Positions 1 through 8,062 of a stretch of 64,000 bases of DNA are shown here, piece by piece. Numbering within the stretch: the first letter of the stretch is position 1; the number at the start of each line of letters is the position of its first letter. The notes below the pieces were generated by a model. That model worked only from the letters and a program-made list of their open reading frames with translations. It did not search any database and was not told the DNA's origin. This DNA is from Gammaproteobacteria bacterium. Lineage in GTDB: Bacteria; Pseudomonadota; Gammaproteobacteria; DSM-16500. The position numbers and the translations under genes were made by a program. Location: the NCBI GenBank assembly GCA_021156085.1, contig JAJNBC010000001.1, positions 1 through 64,000 of the forward strand. Direction: 5' to 3'.

Positions 1-47
1 TTGCTCTTCACAGAAGGGTTTCTAGAAATTAATCATTAGCACCTTCA

Positions 48-1790
48 TTATATTGTATTTCTGACAGAGCGTGCAATTACCAATTCGGCTTCTCCCGTAT
101 TGGAAGCGGAGATTGCTTGAGTAGAATTGGGTGGCTTAGCAAAATGGTTCCCATGATAAAAAAAGCCTCCCATAAAAGCTGATACATGGTCGCAAAAGCT
201 CATCGATGTTTTTCTATGTAATGCTTCAATATTATTTGCACCGTGATTATTATCATTATGAGGTGCAGAATCAGTATTTACAGGAGGAAGTAAAGGATCT
301 CTTTCATTTCCTCTATTTTCATTAGGTACTTGGTTAGGATCTTTTCTATCAGGTTTATTATATTTATCATTCGGGCAGCAATCTAATATTTTTTTAAGAA
401 AATGCCTGAGGATAAGAGTAATCATCACCGTGGCCGTCGATTTATGGTAATTATCTATATCTGGCCTATGAGCTGTGAGATAACAAAAAGTGCCTAATGA
501 TAAAAAAGGGCCTGCTGCACAATCTACAAAAAGATTAGTTATCATATGATTATCAAAGTGCACTTTGTCGGAACGATCAAATTTTTGAATGACTTCCGAA
601 AAAATTATAGCCACCTCACTAATAAAACCGGATATTACTCCCCATACCAATACTGTATCTGCATTAATACGTAGATTAGCTTGTGTCACCATTAAATTCA
701 TAAGTGCAATAAACACAGCTTCGTAAAGAACGTCTCTTCCTTGCTGCAACGCCGTATATTTTAAGGAACGGTTTTCATGAATTTTTTGTTCAAAATGATT
801 GGCACACATGCCCAATGTGGCTAGACGGCTTAAACCAGAAGCCGCCCCGGCGGTGGCTCTAATGAGCATGGGACACTCCGGTAACAAATGTGTGAGCGCT
901 TGATATTTAGCTAGTCCCGTAACAAATGCATTTAACATAGACATCATCAAAAAGCTTACTGCGCCTGCTTTCCAAGCATATGAAAAATCATTTTTTATCC
1001 TGGAAGATATTATCTCGGTAGGTCGTTCGATAAGTTCCAATAACATGTGTCCTTCATGTACCAGATACATAGATGCGCATACGACGGATAAAAACTCTAA
1101 CCCGTATTGATAGCCATCCGGGAAAAGATGATCAATTTCCTGATAAAAAAGAGAAAACTCTCCAAGTGCTGCGGTACAGAGGACAAAATTAATGAAGCCG
1201 TCTCCGCCGAGGTTTTGAATAGCATGTTCGATTGGACCGAAAATGGTGTCCGTATCGCTATTATAAAATAAAGGGACAGGATGAGTCTGGGAGGCAGCTT
1301 CTGCTAATTCGATGCCTCCATGAAAAAATTCTTGAATGCCCCCCAAGGTAGATAATATTAAAAAAATAGAAAAAGGCAAAGCAGTGACTGCGCCTGGTCC
1401 ATTTTTTTCTATATAATCTTCTTCATGGCTCGCATAATAAATGAATCCATGGGCTACACCTACTCCGATCGCTGCGAGGGTGGCCGCAATAATAGGTAAA
1501 ATCTTATTATCTGCTTGAGAGATAGTATTGATAGATTCTTTTACTTCGCTATTTCTATTGAAATTATAAGCATACTCTGGGAAAAGAGAGAGGAAATTAA
1601 TAATATAAAAAACTATTTCAATGAGTGTAAGCTGTTGACCGTATTGCTCTTGAAAAAATTCTTCTAGTTGGTGTCCTCTTACAGCAAATCCATTGAATGC
1701 GCTGATGATAGAAATGATGGCGGATAAAATTTCTTTGCTACTGCTCTCATCCTGTTTTTCTTCTTCTTGCTTATGATCTCTGTTATTCAT
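48..1790 (-). CDS. polytopic membrane protein of unknown function
   Basis: I do not recognise this 580-residue protein. It has a charged, Glu/Lys-rich N-terminus, then about ten hydrophobic segments between residues ~25 and ~465, and ends in a ~110-residue hydrophilic tail rich in Asn, Asp and Pro. The tail carries E-R-D-P-L-L (bases 288-305, residues ~496-501), which matches the eukaryotic acidic di-leucine sorting pattern [DE]xxxL[LI]. An in-frame ATG lies 12 codons upstream (1826) but has no ribosome site. The ATG at 1790 has GAGAG six bases before it and is preferred. It stands alone and divergent from the GtrA-like gene. A translocated effector or host-membrane protein is possible but is inference. 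The reading frame is certain, the function is not. Confidence 0.75.
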   Translation of the reverse strand: MNNRDHKQEEEKQDESSSKEILSAIISIISAFNGFAVRGHQLEEFFQEQYGQQLTLIEIVFYIINFLSLFPEYAYNFNRNSEVKESINTISQADNKILPIIAATLAAIGVGVAHGFIYYASHEEDYIEKNGPGAVTALPFSIFLILSTLGGIQEFFHGGIELAEAASQTHPVPLFYNSDTDTIFGPIEHAIQNLGGDGFINFVLCTAALGEFSLFYQEIDHLFPDGYQYGLEFLSVVCASMYLVHEGHMLLELIERPTEIISSRIKNDFSYAWKAGAVSFLMMSMLNAFVTGLAKYQALTHLLPECPMLIRATAGAASGLSRLATLGMCANHFEQKIHENRSLKYTALQQGRDVLYEAVFIALMNLMVTQANLRINADTVLVWGVISGFISEVAIIFSEVIQKFDRSDKVHFDNHMITNLFVDCAAGPFLSLGTFCYLTAHRPDIDNYHKSTATVMITLILRHFLKKILDCCPNDKYNKPDRKDPNQVPNENRGNERDPLLPPVNTDSAPHNDNNHGANNIEALHRKTSMSFCDHVSAFMGGFFYHGNHFAKPPNSTQAISASNTGEAELVIARSVRNTI

Positions 1791-2130
1791 AATGATCTCT
1801 CTAACTTGCAGCGGATTAATAATCATGAACTATTTTTTAAAAAATAAGAGAGCAGACTTTAGCAAAGAAAAGAAAATAAAAATGTAAGCCACATGAAGAA
1901 TTTTTGTGAGACTTTAACAAGTAATTTTGTGCTCCGCTGCGCAGTACGGAGTGCCTATTATTCTCTTGCTTTCTCTGTAGGGGAGGCGATTTCTTGGTAT
2001 TTTTCAGGAGTAGGCGGGTGCTTTCTCCTTTCTATCGAAGAGCGCAAGGGGCAGGCGGGTAAAAAAAATTACTCGCTATTTTTACCTAATTCCCTTATGC
2101 TTGCCGTTTAGTTAAGATGGTTACTTTTAT
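1791..2130. other. 340-bp divergent intergenic region
   Basis: This spacer separates the minus-strand membrane protein from the plus-strand GtrA-like gene, so it should hold promoters for both. A 72-codon open frame (1893-2111) lies here, but it has no recognisable domain and I do not call it a gene. Bases 1932-1951 contain a short inverted repeat (CTCCG and CGGAG, ten-base loop) around a TGCGCA palindrome. The 14 bases at 1925-1938 also occur, reverse complemented, in the palindrome at 57.9 kb. No convincing sigma-70 promoter stands out. Confidence 0.4.
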
Positions 2131-2628
2131 ATGCCCTCACTCCATCCTCATGATACGAATGCAGGCCATGCTATTGCGTCTGGGACAAAAATCAACGATA
2201 AATGGCACTTGCGTTTTTTTTCGTATCTCTATTCTTATTTTCTTGCAAACAAGAGATCCATTGTACTCTTTTTATGTGTGGGGACGCTTTCTGCCGCAGT
2301 TAATTTTTCTTCATTTACTTTATTATGGAAGCTAGTCGGCTTAAATTATCAAATTGCACTTTCGGTAGCGTATGTTTTGTCTGTCACGGTGCATTTTATT
2401 GCTAATCGATGTTTGACTTTTCAGAGTCATCATATTCACTTTTTGCTCCAAATGCCTCGCTATTTAACTATGATTTTTATTAATTACCTTATTACGCTGG
2501 GTATTACCCGGACTGTAGTGGAGCTATTGCATGTCACTCCTTATTTAGGTCTCTTGCTTGCAATTGGAGTCACGATGAATACAAGTTATCTTATGCTGCG
2601 TTATTGGGTATTTCCGCGTTTGATGTAA
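2131..2628 (+). CDS. GtrA-family membrane protein (polyprenyl-phosphate sugar flippase-like)
   Basis: A small four-helix membrane protein of the GtrA type. After a ~40-residue hydrophilic N-terminus come a hydrophobic helix with F-L-C-V-G-T, a second helix around residues 75-95, the family's N-R-x-x-T-F signature between helices 2 and 3 (N-R-C-L-T-F), and a C-terminal R-Y-W-V-F. GtrA proteins are thought to flip polyprenyl-phosphate-linked sugars across the inner membrane for GT-C transferases, as in phage gtrABC loci and Bacillus CsbB/GtcA/YfhO. Many GT-C/YfhO-like genes lie downstream, which fits that role. The ribosome site before this ATG is weak and the N-terminus is longer than usual, so a later start is possible. 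Confidence 0.75.
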   Translation: MPSLHPHDTNAGHAIASGTKINDKWHLRFFSYLYSYFLANKRSIVLFLCVGTLSAAVNFSSFTLLWKLVGLNYQIALSVAYVLSVTVHFIANRCLTFQSHHIHFLLQMPRYLTMIFINYLITLGITRTVVELLHVTPYLGLLLAIGVTMNTSYLMLRYWVFPRLM

Positions 2629-2777
2629 AAAAATTAACTCCGATTAGAATTAAATATTGCTGTTGACTCCAGGAATTTCTTGATAGCCATATAGCTTCGG
2701 GATAGACTGTCTTCCTTTAAAAAGAGCCTGGATAAATATCAGCAGGCTAATACGTGGTTAGGTAGGATTGTAGATAC

Positions 2778-3743
2778 ATGACTGATCAAATAGTTGTCGC
2801 CCGGCTTTACAAAACAATGCTCCTTATTCGTCAGCTCGAGTTAAGGATTGCCGAAATTTATCATACCGATGCGATTAAAAGCCCCGTACATTTGTCAGTG
2901 GGCCAAGAATCTATAGCTGTCGGAGTTTGTGATCCCCTCGAAAAAGACGATATTGTGTCGAACACTTACCGTTGTCATGCTACTTATATCGCCAAAGGCG
3001 GTGATCTTTTTGGCATGATGGCTGAATTATATGGTAAATCAACGGGTTGCGCGGGTGGCAAAGCTGGTTCAATGCATTTAGTGGATATTAAAAATGGAGT
3101 GATGGGTGCGTCAGCTGTTGTAGGCACGACTATCCCTGTAGCTACAGGTTATGCTTTAGCAATGCAAAACGAAGCAAAAATGACGGGCCGTCAACGGGTT
3201 GTTGTTGCATTATGCGGTGATGGTGGCACAGAAGAAGGGTGTTTTTATGAATCCATTAATTTTGCTGCTTTACGCAAGTTGCCTATCATTTTTATTTGTG
3301 AGAATAATCGATTAGCCATTCATACTCCTTTAGAGAAACGGTGGGCGACGAATCAACTTTGCGAACGCATGTCCACTTTTGGTATTCAAACACATAAAAT
3401 TGATGATGCGGATGTTTTTAAAATTCGCGATACCATGATTAACGCCTTGGCAGAGATTCGGCACGGTACATCCGGGCCTATTTTTATCGAGTGTGCAACG
3501 TATCGCTGGCTTGAACATGTAGGACCTCTGGATGATCATTACGATGATTATCGAGATAAAAACACTTATCAACTATGGCAAGACAACGATCAAATTTCAC
3601 GTTTGGCTCGTATGCTAGATGATCAGGTGCGTATGGAAATCGAAAAAGAAGTGACATTGACGATAGCACAAATAGAAAAGTATGCAGAAGAAAGCCCTTA
3701 TCCAGCTGCTGAGGAGTTATATACGCATGTTTACGCAAGCTGA
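2778..3743 (+). CDS. TPP-dependent 2-oxoacid (pyruvate/acetoin) dehydrogenase E1, alpha subunit
   Basis: A 321-residue E1-alpha subunit of the pyruvate/acetoin dehydrogenase family. The thiamine diphosphate motif begins G-D-G at residues 147-149 and ends E-N-N at 175-177. The Y-R-C-H segment near residue 64 corresponds to the usual YRGHG loop. These enzymes decarboxylate a 2-oxoacid and pass the acyl group to a lipoyl E2. The beta subunit overlaps immediately downstream, but no E2 or E3 gene is present, so this pair either uses E2/E3 encoded elsewhere or works in another reaction. Position next to a polysaccharide locus hints at a specialised role, which is inference. Acetoin-type substrate preference cannot be decided from sequence alone. 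Confidence 0.88.
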   Translation: MTDQIVVARLYKTMLLIRQLELRIAEIYHTDAIKSPVHLSVGQESIAVGVCDPLEKDDIVSNTYRCHATYIAKGGDLFGMMAELYGKSTGCAGGKAGSMHLVDIKNGVMGASAVVGTTIPVATGYALAMQNEAKMTGRQRVVVALCGDGGTEEGCFYESINFAALRKLPIIFICENNRLAIHTPLEKRWATNQLCERMSTFGIQTHKIDDADVFKIRDTMINALAEIRHGTSGPIFIECATYRWLEHVGPLDDHYDDYRDKNTYQLWQDNDQISRLARMLDDQVRMEIEKEVTLTIAQIEKYAEESPYPAAEELYTHVYAS

Positions 3744-4833
3744 AGAAATAAAAGCTCATGCAGGACCACAGAAAACAGGTACACGCCTGATTCGTTATGT
3801 GGATGCATTGCGTGAAGCATTTGAGGAAGAAATGGCGCGCGATCCTAAAGTATTTTTATTTGGTTTAGATGTGGATGATCATAAAGGTATTCAAGGTTCT
3901 ACTGTTGGCTTACAAGAAAAGTTTGGAAAAGATCGGGTATTTTGTACTCCCTTATCTGAAGACGCCATGACCGGCGTAGCGATAGGGGCAGCCATTGCTG
4001 GATATCGTCCTATCCATGTTCATATTCGTATGGATTTCATGTTGCTTTGCATGAATCAATTAGTGAATATGGCTGCTAAGTCACACTATATGTATAACGG
4101 ACAAGTGAAAGTGCCCTTGGTGGTGCGCACCATGATTGGCCGTTCATGGGGGCAGGGAGGGCAACATTCTCAGGCATTGCATTCTATGTTTATGCATGTG
4201 CCAGGTTTAAAAGTGGTAGCGCCAGCCAATGCACATGATGCCAAAGGATGTATGATTGCAGCGATCCGGGATAATAATCCCGTCATTTTTATAGAACATC
4301 GGTTGCTTTATTCAACCGAAGGTTATGTACCCACGCAGCCTTATGCTGTTCCTCTGGGTAAAGCACGTATTTTAACGGAAGGTAGTGATATTACTATTGT
4401 GGCTGTATCACATATGGTGATGGAAGCCTTGCGTGCAAAAAAACATTTAGAAGCCATAGACATCCAGGCTGAAGTTATCGATCCTGTGACACTGTGGCCG
4501 CTTGATATGGATACGATTATGGCATCCGTCAAAAAGACGGGCCGTTTATTGATGATAGATAATGCATGGTTAACTTGCGGGGCGAGCAGTGAAATATTGA
4601 CCCGTGCGATGGAAATTTGCCAAGAAGAAGCCATTTCAATGCCTGCACTTGCACGCATGGGGTTTGCGCCTACCACTTGTCCCACCACGAGACCGCTTGA
4701 AAATTTATTTTATCCTGATGGCCGTACGATTGCTGTGAAGGCATACCAAATGATTAAAGGGAAACAGGCTAAAGGGTGGGAGCCGCCGGTAAGTGCAAAA
4801 ACAGAAATTGATGCGTTTAAAGGGCCGTTTTGA
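3727..4833 (+). CDS. TPP-dependent 2-oxoacid dehydrogenase E1, beta subunit
   Basis: The E1-beta partner (368 residues) of the upstream alpha subunit. Transketolase-like pyrimidine-binding and C-terminal domains are recognisable: a segment with T-P-L-S-E near residue 79, the glycine-rich loop W-G-Q-G-G-Q-H-S-Q and a C-terminal domain with D-P-V-T-L-W-P-L. The open frame extends to 3682, but the ATG at 3727 has GAGGAG eight bases upstream, inside the end of the alpha gene, so the two genes overlap by 17 bases and are probably translationally coupled. The family's usual length is about 325-350 residues. The C-terminal ~40 residues extend beyond it. Confidence 0.88.
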   Translation: MFTQAEEIKAHAGPQKTGTRLIRYVDALREAFEEEMARDPKVFLFGLDVDDHKGIQGSTVGLQEKFGKDRVFCTPLSEDAMTGVAIGAAIAGYRPIHVHIRMDFMLLCMNQLVNMAAKSHYMYNGQVKVPLVVRTMIGRSWGQGGQHSQALHSMFMHVPGLKVVAPANAHDAKGCMIAAIRDNNPVIFIEHRLLYSTEGYVPTQPYAVPLGKARILTEGSDITIVAVSHMVMEALRAKKHLEAIDIQAEVIDPVTLWPLDMDTIMASVKKTGRLLMIDNAWLTCGASSEILTRAMEICQEEAISMPALARMGFAPTTCPTTRPLENLFYPDGRTIAVKAYQMIKGKQAKGWEPPVSAKTEIDAFKGPF

Positions 4834-4896
4834 ATTTGTTATAGTTAAACCCGATGTATAAAAAATATTGCCAATGGATGAAGCAAGGAGCAATGC

Positions 4897-5085
4897 ATGA
4901 GATTTCAACTATCAAAATTATGGAATCTCTTTAATCCTGCAACGAAAATAAAATTGGCGGACAATCTACCCTTAACTAAAACTGAAACAGAGTTTATTAA
5001 TCCAAATAAACAAACTAAAATCATTTACTCTTTGGATTATAAAAATGATTGTTTAAATATAATCTTTCCAGGGACGCATGGATAA
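4897..5085 (+). CDS. hypothetical small protein, 62 aa
   Basis: A short gene with a good ribosome site (AAGGAG at 4885-4890, six bases before the ATG) sitting 63 bases after the E1-beta gene and 25 before the Rieske protein gene. The product is basic at the N-terminus, without signal peptide or membrane helix, and ends I-I-F-P-G-T-H-G. I recognise no domain. It may be a small partner of the Rieske protein or the remnant of a longer gene. The ribosome site and spacing are the only reasons to call it. Confidence 0.45.
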   Translation: MRFQLSKLWNLFNPATKIKLADNLPLTKTETEFINPNKQTKIIYSLDYKNDCLNIIFPGTHG

Positions 5086-5110
5086 ATTGAATGAGAGAGT
5101 TTAATACTAT

Positions 5111-6064
5111 ATGAATAAAAATAGACAGATTAAATATTTGTCTCCCGATGCTCTCTATGAGCAGATTAAACAGTTTACTTCAGGAATGATAGTGACAAAA
5201 GGTGCCTTTGAAGTGATTGTGGAGAAATGTACTTTAGAGGATGTAGAGTGGAATCACATGGATCAATTGCATCGGCTTTCTATTCATAATACGTACGAAA
5301 AGGGAATTCGCATTGCAACGGGCCACGATTTTGCAGTTTCTTTGACTCAATGGAAAAATTGGCCGTTTTTTATTACTGTAACTGATGTTTACGTGGCAAA
5401 AGGATTATTTTACCAATCGCTTACTCTAGCCGGCGTTGTTTTTGTTCATTCTATTATTTCTCTTGAACAAATAAATGATACGGTAAAACTAAAAGACGAA
5501 TGGTTTATTGCTTCACATAAATTATTTAAATTACTTCATAAGCCGTTAAATAAAAAACTTTATAAATTAAATGCTCGTTTGCAACAAGAAGATGAGCAAA
5601 TCCGACAAGGACGTTTTGAATTGAGGAAGCAAGGATACCACTTCAAGACAGATTGCCCGGACTACCATAATTCCAATTTGTTAGGAGCGAATACAATTTA
5701 TCCTGTTTTAGAAGCTGACGCTCATTTTTCAGTAGAAGGTCTTACTGAAAAGCCGATGTTGGTAGAAGCAGCTAATTTAAAATTTATCGCGAGCAAAAAT
5801 AACGAGGATACTTATTTTATCTGGCCCGCCACCTGCCCCCATGAAGGGGGGCCGTTGATTAAGGGGACATTTTGTAAAGCAAAGGCCATTTGTCCGTGGC
5901 ATGGGTTACATTTTAAAGCGATTGAATTGTCTGAAGCGTATCCGTTTGGATCAAGATATGGATTTGCATATGAATTGGTGGGGAAGAAGGTTTACATTAA
6001 GCAAAGCCTCCCTCCTGAAAGAAACATAACCGTGGTAGAACAGGTTGATTTCATTAGTGCTTGA
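5111..6064 (+). CDS. protein with C-terminal Rieske [2Fe-2S] domain
   Basis: The 317-residue protein has a C-terminal Rieske-type cluster site: C242-x-H244, 16 residues, then C261-x-x-H264, with the usual P-H-E-G-G-P-L and P-W-H-G surroundings. The first ~200 residues match nothing I know. They are rich in Lys and aromatic residues, contain a moderately hydrophobic stretch around residues 84-118 and lack a clear membrane helix. In ring-hydroxylating oxygenases the Rieske domain is N-terminal and followed by a mononuclear iron domain. Here the order differs and no iron-binding 2-His-carboxylate region follows, so this is more likely an electron carrier or a novel oxidoreductase. Functional class is uncertain. 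Confidence 0.75.
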   Translation: MNKNRQIKYLSPDALYEQIKQFTSGMIVTKGAFEVIVEKCTLEDVEWNHMDQLHRLSIHNTYEKGIRIATGHDFAVSLTQWKNWPFFITVTDVYVAKGLFYQSLTLAGVVFVHSIISLEQINDTVKLKDEWFIASHKLFKLLHKPLNKKLYKLNARLQQEDEQIRQGRFELRKQGYHFKTDCPDYHNSNLLGANTIYPVLEADAHFSVEGLTEKPMLVEAANLKFIASKNNEDTYFIWPATCPHEGGPLIKGTFCKAKAICPWHGLHFKAIELSEAYPFGSRYGFAYELVGKKVYIKQSLPPERNITVVEQVDFISA

Positions 6065-6088
6065 TAGTTGAGATGACTGCATAGATTT

Positions 6089-8035
6089 TTGGAATCTGAT
6101 GGAAATAACCTAGTAGGTGCTTGTTGTGGGTATATTGGCATGAAGAAAAATTTTTTTTTTCAAAAAAAAGCAATACTTACTTTTATGGAAATTTCTTTTT
6201 TTCCTCTTTTTTTTACGGTGATGTGGTTGCTAAAAAATACCCAATTACCTGCCTCTGATGCGGCGTCTTATTTATTGACGGCGATAGAACATCATAAACA
6301 TTTTGAGCATAGAGGTTTTTGGAGCTGTGCCTATAGTTGTTATGTACATAGAGGTTGGCGCCCTATTTTTTTTCCCGTGTTGTTATCGCCTTTTCTTATT
6401 ATTTCCTTTGGTAATTTGCTCATTGGAGTAGGACTTTTCGCCCTCAGTTGTGTCGTAGCTACCGTAATTTATGTTTATTTACTTTTAAGGCTTCAGCTCG
6501 ATCGCTTATCAGCCATAGTGGTGACTAATTTAATTGGATTGTTACCTTTGCTTCAAACTCAAATAGTAGAGTTCTATGCGGAAAGTGCCTTATTTCCTTG
6601 TATTATTGGAGGTGTTTATCATCTCATTCAATCTAATTATTTCCGTCATCGTAAACATGCTATTTCTTTTGCAATTTGTTTAACATTGGCGATTATTATC
6701 CGACCCGTTGAAGCAGTGACGCACTTAATTTTTGTATTAGGGCTCTTCTTTTTTTTGGGATGCTATAAGAGAATCTTGAATGTAAAACAGATTATCGTCG
6801 TACTGACACTGGCTTCTGCTGCGTTATCGGTGTTTTTAGCAGCCTGTTTATGGAATCCCACCCAGTTTATTGATATGCGTATGACGATGCTATTACATTA
6901 TCTATTCATAAGCGCTGTGGTAAGTACGCTATTCTTTTATTTAGTTTTTGCACTGCTTTCAATAAAAAAAAATAAAGTTGTAATTAAAGCAAATGTGGTC
7001 CCTGTTTTTTTTATCTCATTTTTATTGGTGATTTTGTGGTTTTTTCCTTATGCATCTAAAACCGCTGAATGGATATATAGAACTTCTATAGGTGATGTCG
7101 CTATGGCAACTACCCGTTTAGTTAGCCAAAAATTTCCAATTTGGGCTGAATTAGTGCTTCAAACAGATGCAGAAGGAAGAATGATTGTTTTAGGTGCAGC
7201 CTTGCTTGCTATTGCAGGGGGGGTATTGGCTTGTATGCAACATCAGCCAAAAGTATTTTATTCACTCCCTGTTATTTATTTGCTTTTAGTCATTCCTTTT
7301 CCACTATTTGAAGTTCTTTTTACAGTACAGGACATTAATCGTAAATTATCTATTGCTTTTCCTGCTTTGATCATGGCTATGTTAATAGTTGGGTTGTATA
7401 AAGGGAGTTTCTGGGTAGTACGCTTTAGTTCTGCTGTATTGTTATTAATAGGACAGTTTTCCCTACTTATGGTAGGCACATTCAGCAAGGTGCCCTTTGA
7501 TCCTTTTCTTAAAAATATGATGGGATATTCCATGCCACGTCCTATTACTATTTATCCTAATCCTCATGGTATAGTAGAGAAATTTCTAACTAATCAAGCG
7601 AAAAAATATCAATTAAGAAATATTGCAATTGCAGTTAACCCAAATACAGTAGGGCCTATAGACCCTTTTCTTCTGAGTACGATGGTCCACGCATCAAAAA
7701 ATGCTTATTCTGTCCCGTATGCTTATTTTAGTACTTTTTCACCTGCTAATCCGTTGAAACTTAGTCATAATAAAGAAGTGGATGCATTATTTTTATCAGA
7801 CGCTTCCGAAAATATGGGGATTTCTATGTTGGCCGCTTCAGCCTATTCTAAAAAATATGCCAGCGAAAAAAATCCTAGTTTAAAGACATTTTATGAATTT
7901 TTGCTTTTTTATTCTCAAAACAAATTATCCGATATTGGCTGGAAATTGGGGCCGTGTATTATGATAAAATCTCCTTCCCCTGCGGATGGCTTAAAGAAAA
8001 TGGATTATTTGGGATGTTTATTATTACCTCAATAG
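6089..8035 (+). CDS. polytopic GT-C-like glycosyltransferase, paralogue A1
   Basis: A 648-residue membrane protein with about twelve hydrophobic helices and a soluble C-terminal domain of ~150 residues. After the first helix comes a loop with S-D-A-A-S-Y-L, the position where GT-C glycosyltransferases keep their acidic motif. The charged helix end R-P-V-E-A-V-T-H resembles the R-x-E elements of ArnT/PMT relatives. GT-C enzymes move sugars from polyprenyl phosphate to acceptors on the periplasmic side. The next gene is a clear paralogue with the same order of conserved blocks (C-terminal S-L-K-T, Y-E-F-L, G-P-C-I and G-C-L-L-L). The start is uncertain: ATG 6140 (M-K-K-N) lies closer to the first helix. 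Confidence 0.7.
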   Translation: MESDGNNLVGACCGYIGMKKNFFFQKKAILTFMEISFFPLFFTVMWLLKNTQLPASDAASYLLTAIEHHKHFEHRGFWSCAYSCYVHRGWRPIFFPVLLSPFLIISFGNLLIGVGLFALSCVVATVIYVYLLLRLQLDRLSAIVVTNLIGLLPLLQTQIVEFYAESALFPCIIGGVYHLIQSNYFRHRKHAISFAICLTLAIIIRPVEAVTHLIFVLGLFFFLGCYKRILNVKQIIVVLTLASAALSVFLAACLWNPTQFIDMRMTMLLHYLFISAVVSTLFFYLVFALLSIKKNKVVIKANVVPVFFISFLLVILWFFPYASKTAEWIYRTSIGDVAMATTRLVSQKFPIWAELVLQTDAEGRMIVLGAALLAIAGGVLACMQHQPKVFYSLPVIYLLLVIPFPLFEVLFTVQDINRKLSIAFPALIMAMLIVGLYKGSFWVVRFSSAVLLLIGQFSLLMVGTFSKVPFDPFLKNMMGYSMPRPITIYPNPHGIVEKFLTNQAKKYQLRNIAIAVNPNTVGPIDPFLLSTMVHASKNAYSVPYAYFSTFSPANPLKLSHNKEVDALFLSDASENMGISMLAASAYSKKYASEKNPSLKTFYEFLLFYSQNKLSDIGWKLGPCIMIKSPSPADGLKKMDYLGCLLLPQ

Positions 8036-8062
8036 TAGCCTTATAAAATACGAGATTATGAT

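Noticed and set aside
1893-2111. 72-codon open frame in the first intergenic region
   Set aside because: It has no ribosome site, no recognisable domain and overlaps a structured, probably regulatory gap.
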